A DNA stretch of 64,000 nucleotides, taken from JADJPO01 sp963724535 (GTDB lineage: Bacteria; Actinomycetota; Actinomycetes; Actinomycetales; Kineosporiaceae). Shown here piece by piece: positions 52,469-61,210 of the stretch. The position numbers and the translations under genes were made by a program. The stretch lies in contig CAVRVD010000015.1 of the NCBI GenBank assembly GCA_963724535.1, positions 124,001-188,000 of the forward strand, in the 5' to 3' direction. Every line of letters begins with the position of its first letter. Positions within the stretch are counted from its first letter, which is position 1. The notes under the pieces are model-generated. The model was not told the DNA's origin and ran no database searches. It saw nothing but the letters and a program-made list of their open reading frames with translations.

Positions 52469-54412
52469 TCAGGGTTGCACGCGGCCGCCGAGGTGCTCGG
52501 CCAGGAAGACCTCGGCGGCGGCGTACATCCGCTCCCGGTTCTCGGGCTTGGCCAGACCATGGCCCTCGTCCGGGAAGACGAGATACTCGTGTGGCAACCC
52601 CTTCTCCCGCAGGGCCGCGACGATCTGCTCGGCCTCGGCCAGCTTCACCCGCGGGTCGTTGGCGCCCTGGACGACGAGCAGCGGCATCCGGATGGCCGCC
52701 ACGTGGGTCAGCGGTGAGGCCTGGCGCAGCAGCTCGGCGTCCGTGTCCGGGTGCCCGACCCGCTGGTACATCATGGCCAGCACCGGTTTCCAGTACTCCG
52801 GCACCGACGCGAGCAGGGTGTGCAGGTTCGACGGACCGACCAGGTCGACCCCGCACCGGAACAGCTCCGGGGTGAAGACCGCGGCCGCGAGCACCGCGTA
52901 CCCGCCGTAGGAGCCGCCGTAGATGCCGACCCGCTCGCCGTCCACCCAGCCCTGCTCGACGACGTGGGCGACAGCATCGGCCAGGTCGTCCTGCATCGCC
53001 CGACCCCACTGCTTGTCCCCGGCGTTGAGGAAGTCCTTGCCGTAGCCGACCGAGCCACGGAAGTTCACCTGCACGCAGACATAGCCACGGTTGGCCAGCC
53101 ACTGCGCCTCGGGGTCGAACCCCCAGGTGTCCCGCGCCCACGGACCGCCGTGCACGTCGACGACGGCGGGCAGCCCACGTCGCTGCTCACCGTCCAGCCC
53201 CGGCGGGAAGGTCAGGTAGCCGTGGATCTGCAGGCCGTCGCGAGCGGTGAACGCGAACGGTTCCATCGGCGCGAGGGTGCCGGCGGGCAGCTCCGCCAGG
53301 TCGGCCCGGTGCGGGAACAGGTACTGGACGGCGTCCGGCGCCGCCCCGGTGGTCACCGCCGCCCCGGCGGACGGGAGAACGGCCTCAGGGTCGGATGCGG
53401 CCGTGTCGTACAGCCAGAAGTGCACCGGACCGTCGCTGGGCGCCACCGACACCGCCCACCATCGACCCGAGCGTTCCCGGCGGCCGATACCCAGGTCGCC
53501 GTCGCCGAGCCGCCGCAGCCGGTCCAGGTGCGGGGCCAGCGTGTCGTCCAGCAGCCGAATCTCCTGGCGATCGGCGAACACCTCGACCGCCTGCACCTCG
53601 AGGGTCTGCGGGTCCTGCCACACCCCGCCGATGTCGTAGTGGTCGTCGGCGGCCAGCACCCGCCGCGCGCCGGTGGCCAGGTCGTGTCGCTCCAACCGGG
53701 TCGCGTTGCCGTCGACACTGGTCAGGACCAGCAGCGCACCGCTGCGGGTGAAACCGAGCGCTCCGCTGCTCGCCGAGTCCTCGGGGCCGAAGGTCAGGTA
53801 GGGCAGGTACTCGTCCTCGCCGTCCGGGCTGCTCTGCCGCAGCAGCACGGCGGTCGAGCCGTCCTCGCCCATGGTCATCGCGCCGCGCACGGCAAGGTCG
53901 GTGTCCAGCAGCCAGTCGACGTACCCGGGGTTCTCGGCGAGCAGGTCCAGCTCTCCGGTGGTCAGGTCGAGGGTGTGCAGGTCGTGCAGCTGCGGGACGC
54001 GGTCGTTCAAGGCGATGAGAACCGTGGTGCGATGCCACCGGTTGTGACCGGCGATCCGGGCCTGGATGCCGTCGCCGGGGGTGACCAGGTGCGGTTCGAC
54101 GTCGTCGGTGGGATCGCCGGCGAGCAGCGCCGCGACGTCCAGCCGGTAGATCCGCCAGTTCTCGTCCCCGCCGGTGTCCTGCAGGTACAGCAGGTGCCGG
54201 TCGTCGTGGCAGAACAGGTAGGTGCGCACCCCACGGTCGCGGTCGTGGGTCACCGCCCGTGGCGGCGCCGAGCCGTCCAGCGGGGCGACCCAGACGTTGA
54301 GGACGCCGTCTGCGGGCGCCACCCAGCCCAACCAGCGCCCGTCGGGGGAGACGGACGGCGAGACGTGGTCGGGGTTGCCGAACAGGACGGACCGGGGGAT
54401 CAGCTGAGTCAC
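52469..54412 (-). CDS. S9 family (prolyl oligopeptidase-like) peptidase
   Basis: Serine peptidase of 647 residues, probably cytoplasmic as no signal peptide is seen. The N-terminal 390 residues form a beta-propeller (repeats such as SPSVSPDGRWLGWVAP and LDLTTGELDLLAENPGYVDW). The alpha/beta-hydrolase domain has VDVHGGPWARDTWGF, nucleophile Ser501 in GGSYGGYA, Asp in VQGANDPRV and His in DEGHGLAKPENR. This resembles acylaminoacyl- or dipeptidyl-type S9C enzymes acting on short peptides. GTG 54412. Confidence 0.9.
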   Translation of the reverse strand: MTQLIPRSVLFGNPDHVSPSVSPDGRWLGWVAPADGVLNVWVAPLDGSAPPRAVTHDRDRGVRTYLFCHDDRHLLYLQDTGGDENWRIYRLDVAALLAGDPTDDVEPHLVTPGDGIQARIAGHNRWHRTTVLIALNDRVPQLHDLHTLDLTTGELDLLAENPGYVDWLLDTDLAVRGAMTMGEDGSTAVLLRQSSPDGEDEYLPYLTFGPEDSASSGALGFTRSGALLVLTSVDGNATRLERHDLATGARRVLAADDHYDIGGVWQDPQTLEVQAVEVFADRQEIRLLDDTLAPHLDRLRRLGDGDLGIGRRERSGRWWAVSVAPSDGPVHFWLYDTAASDPEAVLPSAGAAVTTGAAPDAVQYLFPHRADLAELPAGTLAPMEPFAFTARDGLQIHGYLTFPPGLDGEQRRGLPAVVDVHGGPWARDTWGFDPEAQWLANRGYVCVQVNFRGSVGYGKDFLNAGDKQWGRAMQDDLADAVAHVVEQGWVDGERVGIYGGSYGGYAVLAAAVFTPELFRCGVDLVGPSNLHTLLASVPEYWKPVLAMMYQRVGHPDTDAELLRQASPLTHVAAIRMPLLVVQGANDPRVKLAEAEQIVAALREKGLPHEYLVFPDEGHGLAKPENRERMYAAAEVFLAEHLGGRVQP

Positions 54413-54438
54413 GCTGCGACCCTATGTGCCGGGGCTGC

Positions 54439-55284
54439 CTAGGTGCGGCGCTGGCAGCGCCCGCACCAGAACAGGTTGCGCCCGGCCAGCACCTGGGTGC
54501 GCACCCGGGATCCGCACATCCGGCACGGCTGGCCGGCCCGCTTGTAGACGTACGACATCCACTCCGGCGGGCTGACCCGGCCGGTCTCGTCCAGCTCGGC
54601 CTGGGCCAGCTCGACCTGTTCGGCGACGGTGATGATCCGCCCGGAGGCGACGCCGAGGGGCATGAGCGCGACCAGGTCGGACCAGATCGCCTGCCAGCTG
54701 CGGCGTCTGAGGTCCACGCCGGATGTGAACGGGTTGAGCCGGCAGCGGAACAGCACCTCACAGCGGTAGACGTTGCCGACCCCGGCGAGCACCGTCTGGT
54801 CCATGAGCAGCTCGGCGAGGCTGCGCCGGCTGCGGTGCAGCCTGGCCCAGCCCCGCTCCGGGTCGGCGTCGGGCTTGAGCGGGTCCGGACCGAGCCGGCC
54901 GAGCACGGCCGCGGCGTCGTCGGCTGTGATCACCACACACCGGGTCGGGCCGCGTAGGTCGGCGACCTGGCGCTCGTTGACCATTCGCAGTCGGACCGCG
55001 CCGGTGTGCGGCACCCCGTCCCAGTCCTGCCTGGGCAGCGGCCGGGTGAACCGGGTGATCCGGAACGTGCCGATCAGGCCCAGGTGCACGTTGAGCCAGG
55101 CCTCGTTGCCGAACTCGACGAGCAGGTGCTTGCCGTGGGCGACGGCCCGCACGACCTCCTGGCCGTCCAGCAGCGCGGCGCCCTCGGCGAACCGGCCCTG
55201 GGGGCTGGTCACCCGCGGCCGGGTGCCGGCGAACGCCTCGTGCAGGTCGCGAGCCAGCGCGAACAGGGTGTGACCTTCGGGCAT
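54439..55284 (-). CDS. Endonuclease VIII-like DNA glycosylase
   Basis: Base-excision repair enzyme of 281 residues, second Fpg/Nei member in the window. Catalytic Pro2-Glu3 in MPEGHTLFALARDL, the PEGHT form typical of actinobacterial Nei. The H2TH region is LAELLMDQTVLAGVGNVYRC near 157-176. A zinc finger CRMC...CGRC lies near 256-278. It removes oxidised pyrimidines and nicks abasic sites. ATG 55284. Confidence 0.92.
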   Translation of the reverse strand: MPEGHTLFALARDLHEAFAGTRPRVTSPQGRFAEGAALLDGQEVVRAVAHGKHLLVEFGNEAWLNVHLGLIGTFRITRFTRPLPRQDWDGVPHTGAVRLRMVNERQVADLRGPTRCVVITADDAAAVLGRLGPDPLKPDADPERGWARLHRSRRSLAELLMDQTVLAGVGNVYRCEVLFRCRLNPFTSGVDLRRRSWQAIWSDLVALMPLGVASGRIITVAEQVELAQAELDETGRVSPPEWMSYVYKRAGQPCRMCGSRVRTQVLAGRNLFWCGRCQRRT

Positions 55285-55307
55285 GGCGCCGAGCGTGCCA
55301 TGGGCCG

Positions 55308-56996
55308 TCAGCGAGTGGTCAGTCGAACCCGGAAGTCGCTGACGTCGTCCCCGGACCGGCTCACCGACATCCCGATGCCCTGCACCGCCTCGACCGTCTG
55401 CCGGCGCTCGGCCGACATGGCGTCGCCGCCGACCAGCGACGTCACCTTGGCCATGTCGAGGTAGAACACCAGCTGGGCCGAGGCGGCGTCGGGCACCGCG
55501 CCGGTGAACGCCGCACTGTCGGCCAACCCGCCGCCGCCGGCCAGGCCGGGCGCGGGGTCGTCGGTGAGGTCGAGCACGTATCCGTCGTCGGTGCGGCGGG
55601 GCTCGGCGACCGGTCGGCCCCCCGCGGCCAGGGCCCGGGACAGCACACCCAGACGCTGGTCGAGGTCGGGGGCTGAGCTGACCACCCGCACGCCGATCTG
55701 GGGGGCGTCCCTGGTGCCGGCGAGCACGAGCTGGAGCTGGTCGCCGAGCAGCACCTTCAGGTCGTCGGGCAACCGCAGCCCGGTCTGCTGCTCGACCGCG
55801 CCGAGGCTCTGTGGACCCAGGCCGACCGTTGTACTGAGCTGGTCCCACTGGCCGGCGACCAGGTCACCGAGCCCGGCGATGCCGAGCACGGCGATCACAT
55901 CCTCGGGGGCGTCGAGCCGGACCGGGGTCGTTCCGGGCATCTGCTCGGGCTTCTGGCCGCGCACGGAACCGACCAGCTCCAGGTCGTCGCCGGCGAACCG
56001 CAGCGTGGCCGCCCCGTGGCCGCTGGCCATGCCGGCCACGTTCTGCGGCGCCCCCGCCACGGACAGCGCCGTCGAGGACAGCGCCGTCGAGGACAGCCGG
56101 GCGTAGTCGACCCACACACTGGCCACGCCCTGCTCGCCGAGCGCTGCCAGATCGGCGGCATAGGTGGGCGCCTCGGCCAGCGGCTCGGCGAGGGCGGCGT
56201 TCAGCGCCGCCCGCGCCTCGGGTTCGGTCGTGGCCAGCAGCACCCAGCCGTCCTTGCCGGCGACACCGACGGGGTTGCCGCCGTCGGTGCGCAGCTGGGA
56301 GAGGCTGGACGTCGCGGCGTCCAGGTCGCGGACCTGGATCGCGACCACGGCCGACGGCTGCGCGCCCGCGGCCGACGGCGGCAGCACGGCGATCCCGGCC
56401 CGGTCACCGAGCCACGGGTCCACCTGGTCCCAGGCCGGGGCCTGGGTGAGCTCCTTGGTCAGCTCCTCGTAGACGGCCCTGCGCGGGCTGTTGTCCGGCG
56501 AGTCCCAGTCCAGGGCCCTGCCCCGGGGGAACTTCGCGGCGAACCGCAGGGCGTCCACCTTCTGGGCCGGCGACGGGTCGAGGTCGAACGTCGCGGCGGC
56601 CACCGCCGTGGCGGGCAGCGCGACGTCGGCCTGCTCGCCGCCGTTGCTCCAGGCGCCGACCACCGCGTAGGCGCCCGCGGCGATACCGGCCACCCCGAGC
56701 GCCCCCGCGACCAGGGCCACGGTGGACCGGCGCCGCCTGCCGGAACGGCTGCCGGGAGTCGGGGCGGGGAAGACGTCAGCACCGGGCACGGCTGCCCGCA
56801 GGTGCTCGCCCCGTGGCTGTGCCTGCTGCGGCTGCCCGTACTGCGGCTGTGCCTGCTGCGGCTGCCCGTACTGCGGCTGTGTCTGCTGCGGCTGCCCGTA
56901 CTGCGGCTGCGGGGGAGCGTACGGATTGTGCTGCTGCCCCCCGGATCCGCCGGCGGCCGGCAGCGGCTGTTGGGGCCGGTTCATGTCGTTCGTCAT
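55308..56996 (-). CDS. DUF3352 membrane-anchored protein with PQYGQPQQ repeats
   Basis: Envelope protein of 562 residues. The cytoplasmic N-terminus (1-65) is a Gln/Pro/Tyr-rich, prion-like segment with three copies of a ten-residue QPQYGQPQQ(A/T) unit. A basic stretch (SRSGRRRRS) precedes a single span (VALVAGALGVAGIAAGAYAV, about 93-112). A large extracellular domain with DUF3352 features (VPATAVAAATFDLDPSP-like start, LPDDLKVLLGDQL, WVDYARLSS) follows. ATG 56996 is chosen, five codons after a GTG. Function unknown. A short duplication encodes S-S-T-A-L twice near 56066-56100. Confidence 0.82.
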   Translation of the reverse strand: MTNDMNRPQQPLPAAGGSGGQQHNPYAPPQPQYGQPQQTQPQYGQPQQAQPQYGQPQQAQPRGEHLRAAVPGADVFPAPTPGSRSGRRRRSTVALVAGALGVAGIAAGAYAVVGAWSNGGEQADVALPATAVAAATFDLDPSPAQKVDALRFAAKFPRGRALDWDSPDNSPRRAVYEELTKELTQAPAWDQVDPWLGDRAGIAVLPPSAAGAQPSAVVAIQVRDLDAATSSLSQLRTDGGNPVGVAGKDGWVLLATTEPEARAALNAALAEPLAEAPTYAADLAALGEQGVASVWVDYARLSSTALSSTALSVAGAPQNVAGMASGHGAATLRFAGDDLELVGSVRGQKPEQMPGTTPVRLDAPEDVIAVLGIAGLGDLVAGQWDQLSTTVGLGPQSLGAVEQQTGLRLPDDLKVLLGDQLQLVLAGTRDAPQIGVRVVSSAPDLDQRLGVLSRALAAGGRPVAEPRRTDDGYVLDLTDDPAPGLAGGGGLADSAAFTGAVPDAASAQLVFYLDMAKVTSLVGGDAMSAERRQTVEAVQGIGMSVSRSGDDVSDFRVRLTTR

Positions 56997-57160
56997 CGAG
57001 ACGTCCCCCACGAATAGGAGTCACAGGTGTCGACCCCAGTCCCATCGGCGCCCGGGCCCGCGCGCCTGACCGGAACGACGGCGATCCCACCCCGACGGAC
57101 CCATGGACGCCTCTCCGGGTCTGTTCGGTGGCTGCCGGCCACGACCCGGCGCCGCCTACC

Positions 57161-57844
57161 ATGCGCTGCGTGGAGTGGCTCTCGGCGGTCGAGCTGGTCG
57201 GCTACCTGGCGTCGGCGCTGGTGGTGACCTCGCTGGCGATGACCAGCGTCGTCCGGCTCCGGGCCGTCTCCCTGGTCGGGTCGCTCACCTTCGTCGGCTA
57301 CGGACTGCTCATCGCATCGATCCCGATCGTCCTCACCAACGGTGCAATCGCCGCCCTGAACGTGCACTTCCTACGCCGCGAGCTGGGCCGTCGCCGCGAC
57401 CTCGACGCACTCCCGATCGCTGCCGACGCACCATTCCTGGTCGACTTCCTGCGCTCGCACGCCGCGGACATCCGCCAGAGCCAGCCAGACTTCCGCCTCG
57501 AGGGCCAGGCACTACCGGCCGACGCGTTCGCCCTGCTGCTGACCCGGGACCACCTGCCGGCGGGAGCCGTGGTGGGCCACCGGGTCACCGAGGACGGCCA
57601 TAGCGGACGGGACGGAACAGCCGGAGCGACCGGCTCGGCCCTGCACCTCGACCTCGACTACGTGATGGAGGCCTACCGCGACTCACGGATCGGCTCCTGG
57701 CTGTACGGCGACGGCGCGTCGGTGTTCACGCGGCACGGCATCCGTCGGCTGCTGGCCGCCCCGCAGACCACGACTCACCGCGGCTACCTGACCCGGGTCG
57801 GGTTCCGCCAGGAGGGCGAGCTATGGGTCCGGACCCTGGAGTGA
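57161..57844 (+). CDS. YgjV-like membrane domain fused to acetyltransferase-like domain
   Basis: A 227-residue protein. The first 75 residues hold three spans (VELVGYLASALVVTSLAM; VSLVGSLTFVGYGLLIASIP; VLTNGAIAALNVHFL) in the pattern of the YgjV inner membrane family. The rest is soluble and resembles a GNAT fold: VDFLRSHAADIRQSQPDF, DYVMEAYRDSRIGSWLYGDG and a closing YLTRVGFRQEG. The acetyl-CoA loop is not canonical. ATG 57161 or GTG 57170 may start it. It overlaps the next gene by 22 bases. Function unknown. Confidence 0.7.
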   Translation: MRCVEWLSAVELVGYLASALVVTSLAMTSVVRLRAVSLVGSLTFVGYGLLIASIPIVLTNGAIAALNVHFLRRELGRRRDLDALPIAADAPFLVDFLRSHAADIRQSQPDFRLEGQALPADAFALLLTRDHLPAGAVVGHRVTEDGHSGRDGTAGATGSALHLDLDYVMEAYRDSRIGSWLYGDGASVFTRHGIRRLLAAPQTTTHRGYLTRVGFRQEGELWVRTLE

Positions 57845-58254
57845 GCACGCCGCGCCCGGCCAGCGTGCGGATCCTGTCCGGGCTGCTCGTCGTCGAGGTC
57901 GCCGCCGCGATGGTGCTCACCGGGATGGGGCTCGTGGTGGCGGCCCTGGCCGCGGCCCGGCTGGGTGGTGACACCTGGGCAGGTCTGGCCCTGGTGATCG
58001 GTCTGGTGATCGCCGCGCTCGCCGCGCTCACCGCGGCGGCGCTCGGCCTGGCGTTGGTCTCGGTGCGGCGGCGCCGCGGGCCGCTGCTCTTCGCCTCACT
58101 GCTCGCCCACCTGCTGCCCACCATCGCGATGCTGGTGATGGGCCTGACCACGGGCACTGGGCAGAGCCTGGTGATGCTCGGGATGGCGGTGACGGGCCTG
58201 GCCGGGATCGCGCTCACCGTGGCACCGCCCACCCGCTCCTGGATGCGCCGGTAA
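57823..58254 (+). CDS. Small four-span membrane protein
   Basis: A 143-residue hydrophobic protein with spans near 16-42, 50-78, 88-106 and 113-132, rich in Ala, Leu and Gly. AGGAGG seven bases before ATG 57823 fixes a start inside the preceding gene (22-bp overlap); GTG 57841 at the stop/start junction is an alternative. No family recognised. Convergent with gamma-glutamyltransferase. Confidence 0.72.
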   Translation: MGPDPGVSTPRPASVRILSGLLVVEVAAAMVLTGMGLVVAALAAARLGGDTWAGLALVIGLVIAALAALTAAALGLALVSVRRRRGPLLFASLLAHLLPTIAMLVMGLTTGTGQSLVMLGMAVTGLAGIALTVAPPTRSWMRR

Positions 58255-58328
58255 CGGCCCGGATCGGCCCGCCCGCATCGCCGGCTCGTGGATCGCCGGC
58301 CCGTGGATCGCCGGACGGGCAGCGGTGC

Positions 58329-60176
58329 CTACCGCGCCGGCTTCACCACCATGGCGCTGCCGCCACCGCGCCGGGTGGGCTCGGCGGCAGCGACCAGCCG
58401 GCCGTCGTCGGTGAACTCCACCGCGGCCACCGCGCCGATCTCGGCGATCGAGCTGAAGCTGTGCCCGAGAGCGGCCAGCTCGGTGGTCGGGAAGCCGGCC
58501 TCGGCCAGCGTGGACGAGGTGTTGCGCTGGGTGGCCCGCGGCGCCGCGATCGCGTCGGGCAGGCTCATCCCCAGGTCGATCCGGTTGACCAGGGTCTGCA
58601 GCACGGTGGTGATGATCGTCGAGCCTCCGGGCGAGCCGACCGCCAGCAGCGGTTTGCCGCCGTCCAGGACGATCGTCGGCGACATCGAGCTGCGCGGACG
58701 CTTGCCGGGCGCGGGCAGGTTCGGGTCGGTGCCGCCCTGTCCGTCGGTGAAGTTGAAGTCGGTCAGCTCGTTGTTGAGGATGAACCCGCGACCGGGCACG
58801 GTGATCCCGCTGCCGCCGGTCTGCTCGATGGTCAGGGTGTAGGCCACGACATTGCCCCACCTGTCCGCGGTGGTCAGATGTGTCGTCGAGAACCCTTCGT
58901 GGTCAGCGACTTTCGCGGTCGACCGGCCCGAGCGGCAGCGCTTGTCGTAGGCCCCGTCCGGGCTGCCGGGGGCGATCGGGCGGGGCAGGACGGCGTCCGG
59001 TTTGATCAGGCACGCCCGCTCCTTGGCGAAGCGGTCCGAGAGCAGCTCGGCCAGCGGCACGTCGACGTAGCCCGGGTCGCCGACGTACCGGTTGCGGTCG
59101 GCGAAAGCCAGACCGCTGGCCTCCAGGTAGTGGTGCAGCGCCTGGGTGGTGCCCACCGTGGACAGCGGGAAGCGCTCGAGGATGTTCAGCGCCTCACCGA
59201 CCGTCGACCCACCGCTGGACGGCGGCGCCATTCCGTAGACATCAAGGCCGCGGTACCCGACGTGGGTCGGCTCACGGAGCGGCGCGGTGTAGTGGGCCAG
59301 GTCCTTCTTGGTCATCAGGCCCGGCCGGACGTTCCTGGTGGACGCCGGGTCGACCGGCGGTGCCTGGACGGTCTTGACGATGTCGCGGGCGATCCCGCCG
59401 TGGTAGAACGGCTTCGTGCCCTTCCGGGCGATCAGCCGGTAGGTGGCGGCCAGGTCCTTGTTCGTGAAGACGGTGCCCACTGCGGGCGGTTCACCGCCGG
59501 GCAGGAACAGCTTGCGCGTGGCCGGGAAGGTGGAGAATCGCTCGGCGTTGGCGGCGGTCTGCTCCCGGAAGGTCTCATCGACCACGAAACCCTTCTGCGC
59601 CACCTGGGTGGCCCCCTTCAACGCCTGCTTGAGGGAGAGGGTCCCCCACTCGTCGAGGGCGGTCTCCCAGGTGGCCAGGGTGCCGGGGACGCCGACGCCG
59701 AGCCCGCTGGTGACCGCTTCGGCGAACGGGATCGGGGTGGTGGTGCCCTCCACGACGAACGCGGTGGACTGCATCGCCGCCGGCGCTGTCTCGCGCCCGT
59801 CGATGGTGTGCACGGTCTTGGTCTTGGCGTCGTAGTAGACGAAGAACCCGCCGCCGCCGATGCCGGCCGAGTACGGCTCGGTCACGCCGAGGGCCGCGGC
59901 GGCGGCGACCGCGGCGTCGACCGCGTTGCCGCCCTTGCGCAGCACGTCGATGCCGACCCGGCTGGCGTCGGGGTCGACCGTCGCCACGGCCCCGCCGCGA
60001 CCGACCGCCACCGGGGACTTGTCGTTCGCCCGGGGCGCCGCGGCGGCGCCGGTCGGCAGGGTGAGGGCGAGGGCGGTGGCCAGGGCCCCGGCCAGGACCG
60101 CCGACCGCCGGACCGCCGACCGCCGGACCGCCGGGCTTCGGCGGGAACGGGTCCAGGCGCGTACGGGTCGGGACAT
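58329..60176 (-). CDS. ggt: Secreted gamma-glutamyltransferase
   Basis: Exported Ntn-hydrolase of 615 residues that cleaves glutathione and other gamma-glutamyl compounds. A basic start with repeated A-V-R-R-S (from a 17-bp tandem repeat at about 60105-60140) leads to the signal peptide LAGALATALALTLPTGAAAA. The precursor cleaves itself at Thr431 in STTHLTTADRWGN, giving large and small subunits. TIEQTGGSGITVPGRGFILN and NNELTDF, GKRPRSSMSPTIV and GSPGGSTI form the small-subunit active site. DGRETAP near 118 belongs to the large subunit. Confidence 0.93.
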   Translation of the reverse strand: MSRPVRAWTRSRRSPAVRRSAVRRSAVLAGALATALALTLPTGAAAAPRANDKSPVAVGRGGAVATVDPDASRVGIDVLRKGGNAVDAAVAAAAALGVTEPYSAGIGGGGFFVYYDAKTKTVHTIDGRETAPAAMQSTAFVVEGTTTPIPFAEAVTSGLGVGVPGTLATWETALDEWGTLSLKQALKGATQVAQKGFVVDETFREQTAANAERFSTFPATRKLFLPGGEPPAVGTVFTNKDLAATYRLIARKGTKPFYHGGIARDIVKTVQAPPVDPASTRNVRPGLMTKKDLAHYTAPLREPTHVGYRGLDVYGMAPPSSGGSTVGEALNILERFPLSTVGTTQALHHYLEASGLAFADRNRYVGDPGYVDVPLAELLSDRFAKERACLIKPDAVLPRPIAPGSPDGAYDKRCRSGRSTAKVADHEGFSTTHLTTADRWGNVVAYTLTIEQTGGSGITVPGRGFILNNELTDFNFTDGQGGTDPNLPAPGKRPRSSMSPTIVLDGGKPLLAVGSPGGSTIITTVLQTLVNRIDLGMSLPDAIAAPRATQRNTSSTLAEAGFPTTELAALGHSFSSIAEIGAVAAVEFTDDGRLVAAAEPTRRGGGSAMVVKPAR

Positions 60177-60320
60177 CGTCGTCCTCCTCGAGCGGCCGGT
60201 CCCGAGTGGTCAGCCCGACCCACGCGTATCCGGCAGATAGCCTCATTCCGGCAGGAACTCACCGTAAGGGCTGAATCGCCGGCCGGTCCAGAGTCAGGAC
60301 GGCCGGTTGCCCGTCTCCGG

Positions 60321-60884
60321 TCAGGGATGAACCTCGCCCTGGACCGCGGCATGGGCCAGGCGCAACCGTCGGTAGGTCGCCGCATTGCGACGGGTGGCGG
60401 CCACCTCCTCGTCCGTGGTCTGCCGGCGCACCCGGCCCGGAGCGCCCAGCAGCAGCGACCGCGGCGGGACCACCACGCCCTCCGGCACCAGCGCCCCGGC
60501 GCCGATTAGGGACCCGGAGCCGATCACGGCGCCGTTCATGACCACTGCGCCGATGCCGACCAGCACCTCGTCCTCGACCCGACAGCCGTGCAGGACCGCG
60601 CGGTGCCCGACGACGACGTCGGCACCGAGCACGCAGGGCTGGCCCGGGTCGGCATGCAGCACGCTGCCGTCCTGGAGGTTGCTGCCCGGGCCCACCACGA
60701 TCTGCTCGGTGTCCCCGCGCAGCACCGCGCAGTACCAGACACTCACCTCGGCCCCGAGCCGGACACTGCCCAGCACCGCGGCGGACGACGCCACCCAGGC
60801 CGAGGGGTCGACGGAGGGGACGCGGTCGGCGAGGGCCACGATCACCGGGCCAGGGTAGGTGCCCGGCGGTATTTCCTGCATCAT
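60321..60884 (-). CDS. Gamma-carbonic anhydrase family protein
   Basis: Left-handed beta-helix protein of 187 residues with hexapeptide repeats (SSAAVLGSVRLGAEVSVWYC, VMNGAVIGSGSLIGAGALVP). Metal-binding His residues lie in GSVLHADPG near 76, VVVGHRAVLHGC near 92-103. This is the gamma-class carbonic anhydrase/YrdA-like group, which binds zinc as a trimer; not all members are active. ATG 60884, with a second Met next to it. Upstream of ggt in the same direction, 144 bases apart. Confidence 0.88.
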   Translation of the reverse strand: MMQEIPPGTYPGPVIVALADRVPSVDPSAWVASSAAVLGSVRLGAEVSVWYCAVLRGDTEQIVVGPGSNLQDGSVLHADPGQPCVLGADVVVGHRAVLHGCRVEDEVLVGIGAVVMNGAVIGSGSLIGAGALVPEGVVVPPRSLLLGAPGRVRRQTTDEEVAATRRNAATYRRLRLAHAAVQGEVHP

Positions 60885-61005
60885 CGGCTGCTCTCTCTGT
60901 GACAAGGCCCGCGGCGAGACCGGCCCGAAGGCGGCGCCGGGGAACCACTGGGGACTCACCGGGGCAGATCAGGGGCAGATCAGGAAGGCATTGGGGGGCA
61001 GGACC

Positions 61006-61188
61006 ATGAAGTGGGTGCTGGGCACATGTCCCGAGTGCGGGGCGGTCGCGGAGTACGAGGACTGGGGCAACCTGGCGAGTACCCATGGGCGCCTGGCGAT
61101 GTCGCGGATCCGCTGCATCAGGCGGCATGTCTTCGTGATGCCGCGGTACTGGCCCGACAGCACGGCGACCCCGCCGTACCGGGCCTGA
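61006..61188 (+). CDS. Small CxxC protein, unknown function
   Basis: A 60-residue protein with LGTCPECGAVAEYEDWGNLA at its start and IRCIRRHVFVMPRYW later. The CPEC pair could be half of a zinc ribbon, with Cys37 and His41 as further ligands. ATG 61006 follows GGCAGG. The upstream sequence has a short direct repeat (GGGGCAGATCA twice at 60961-60981). Base composition and codon use look like a real gene. Confidence 0.6.
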   Translation: MKWVLGTCPECGAVAEYEDWGNLASTHGRLAMSRIRCIRRHVFVMPRYWPDSTATPPYRA

Positions 61189-61210
61189 CGAGGCTGTTTA
61201 CAGTCTCAGC

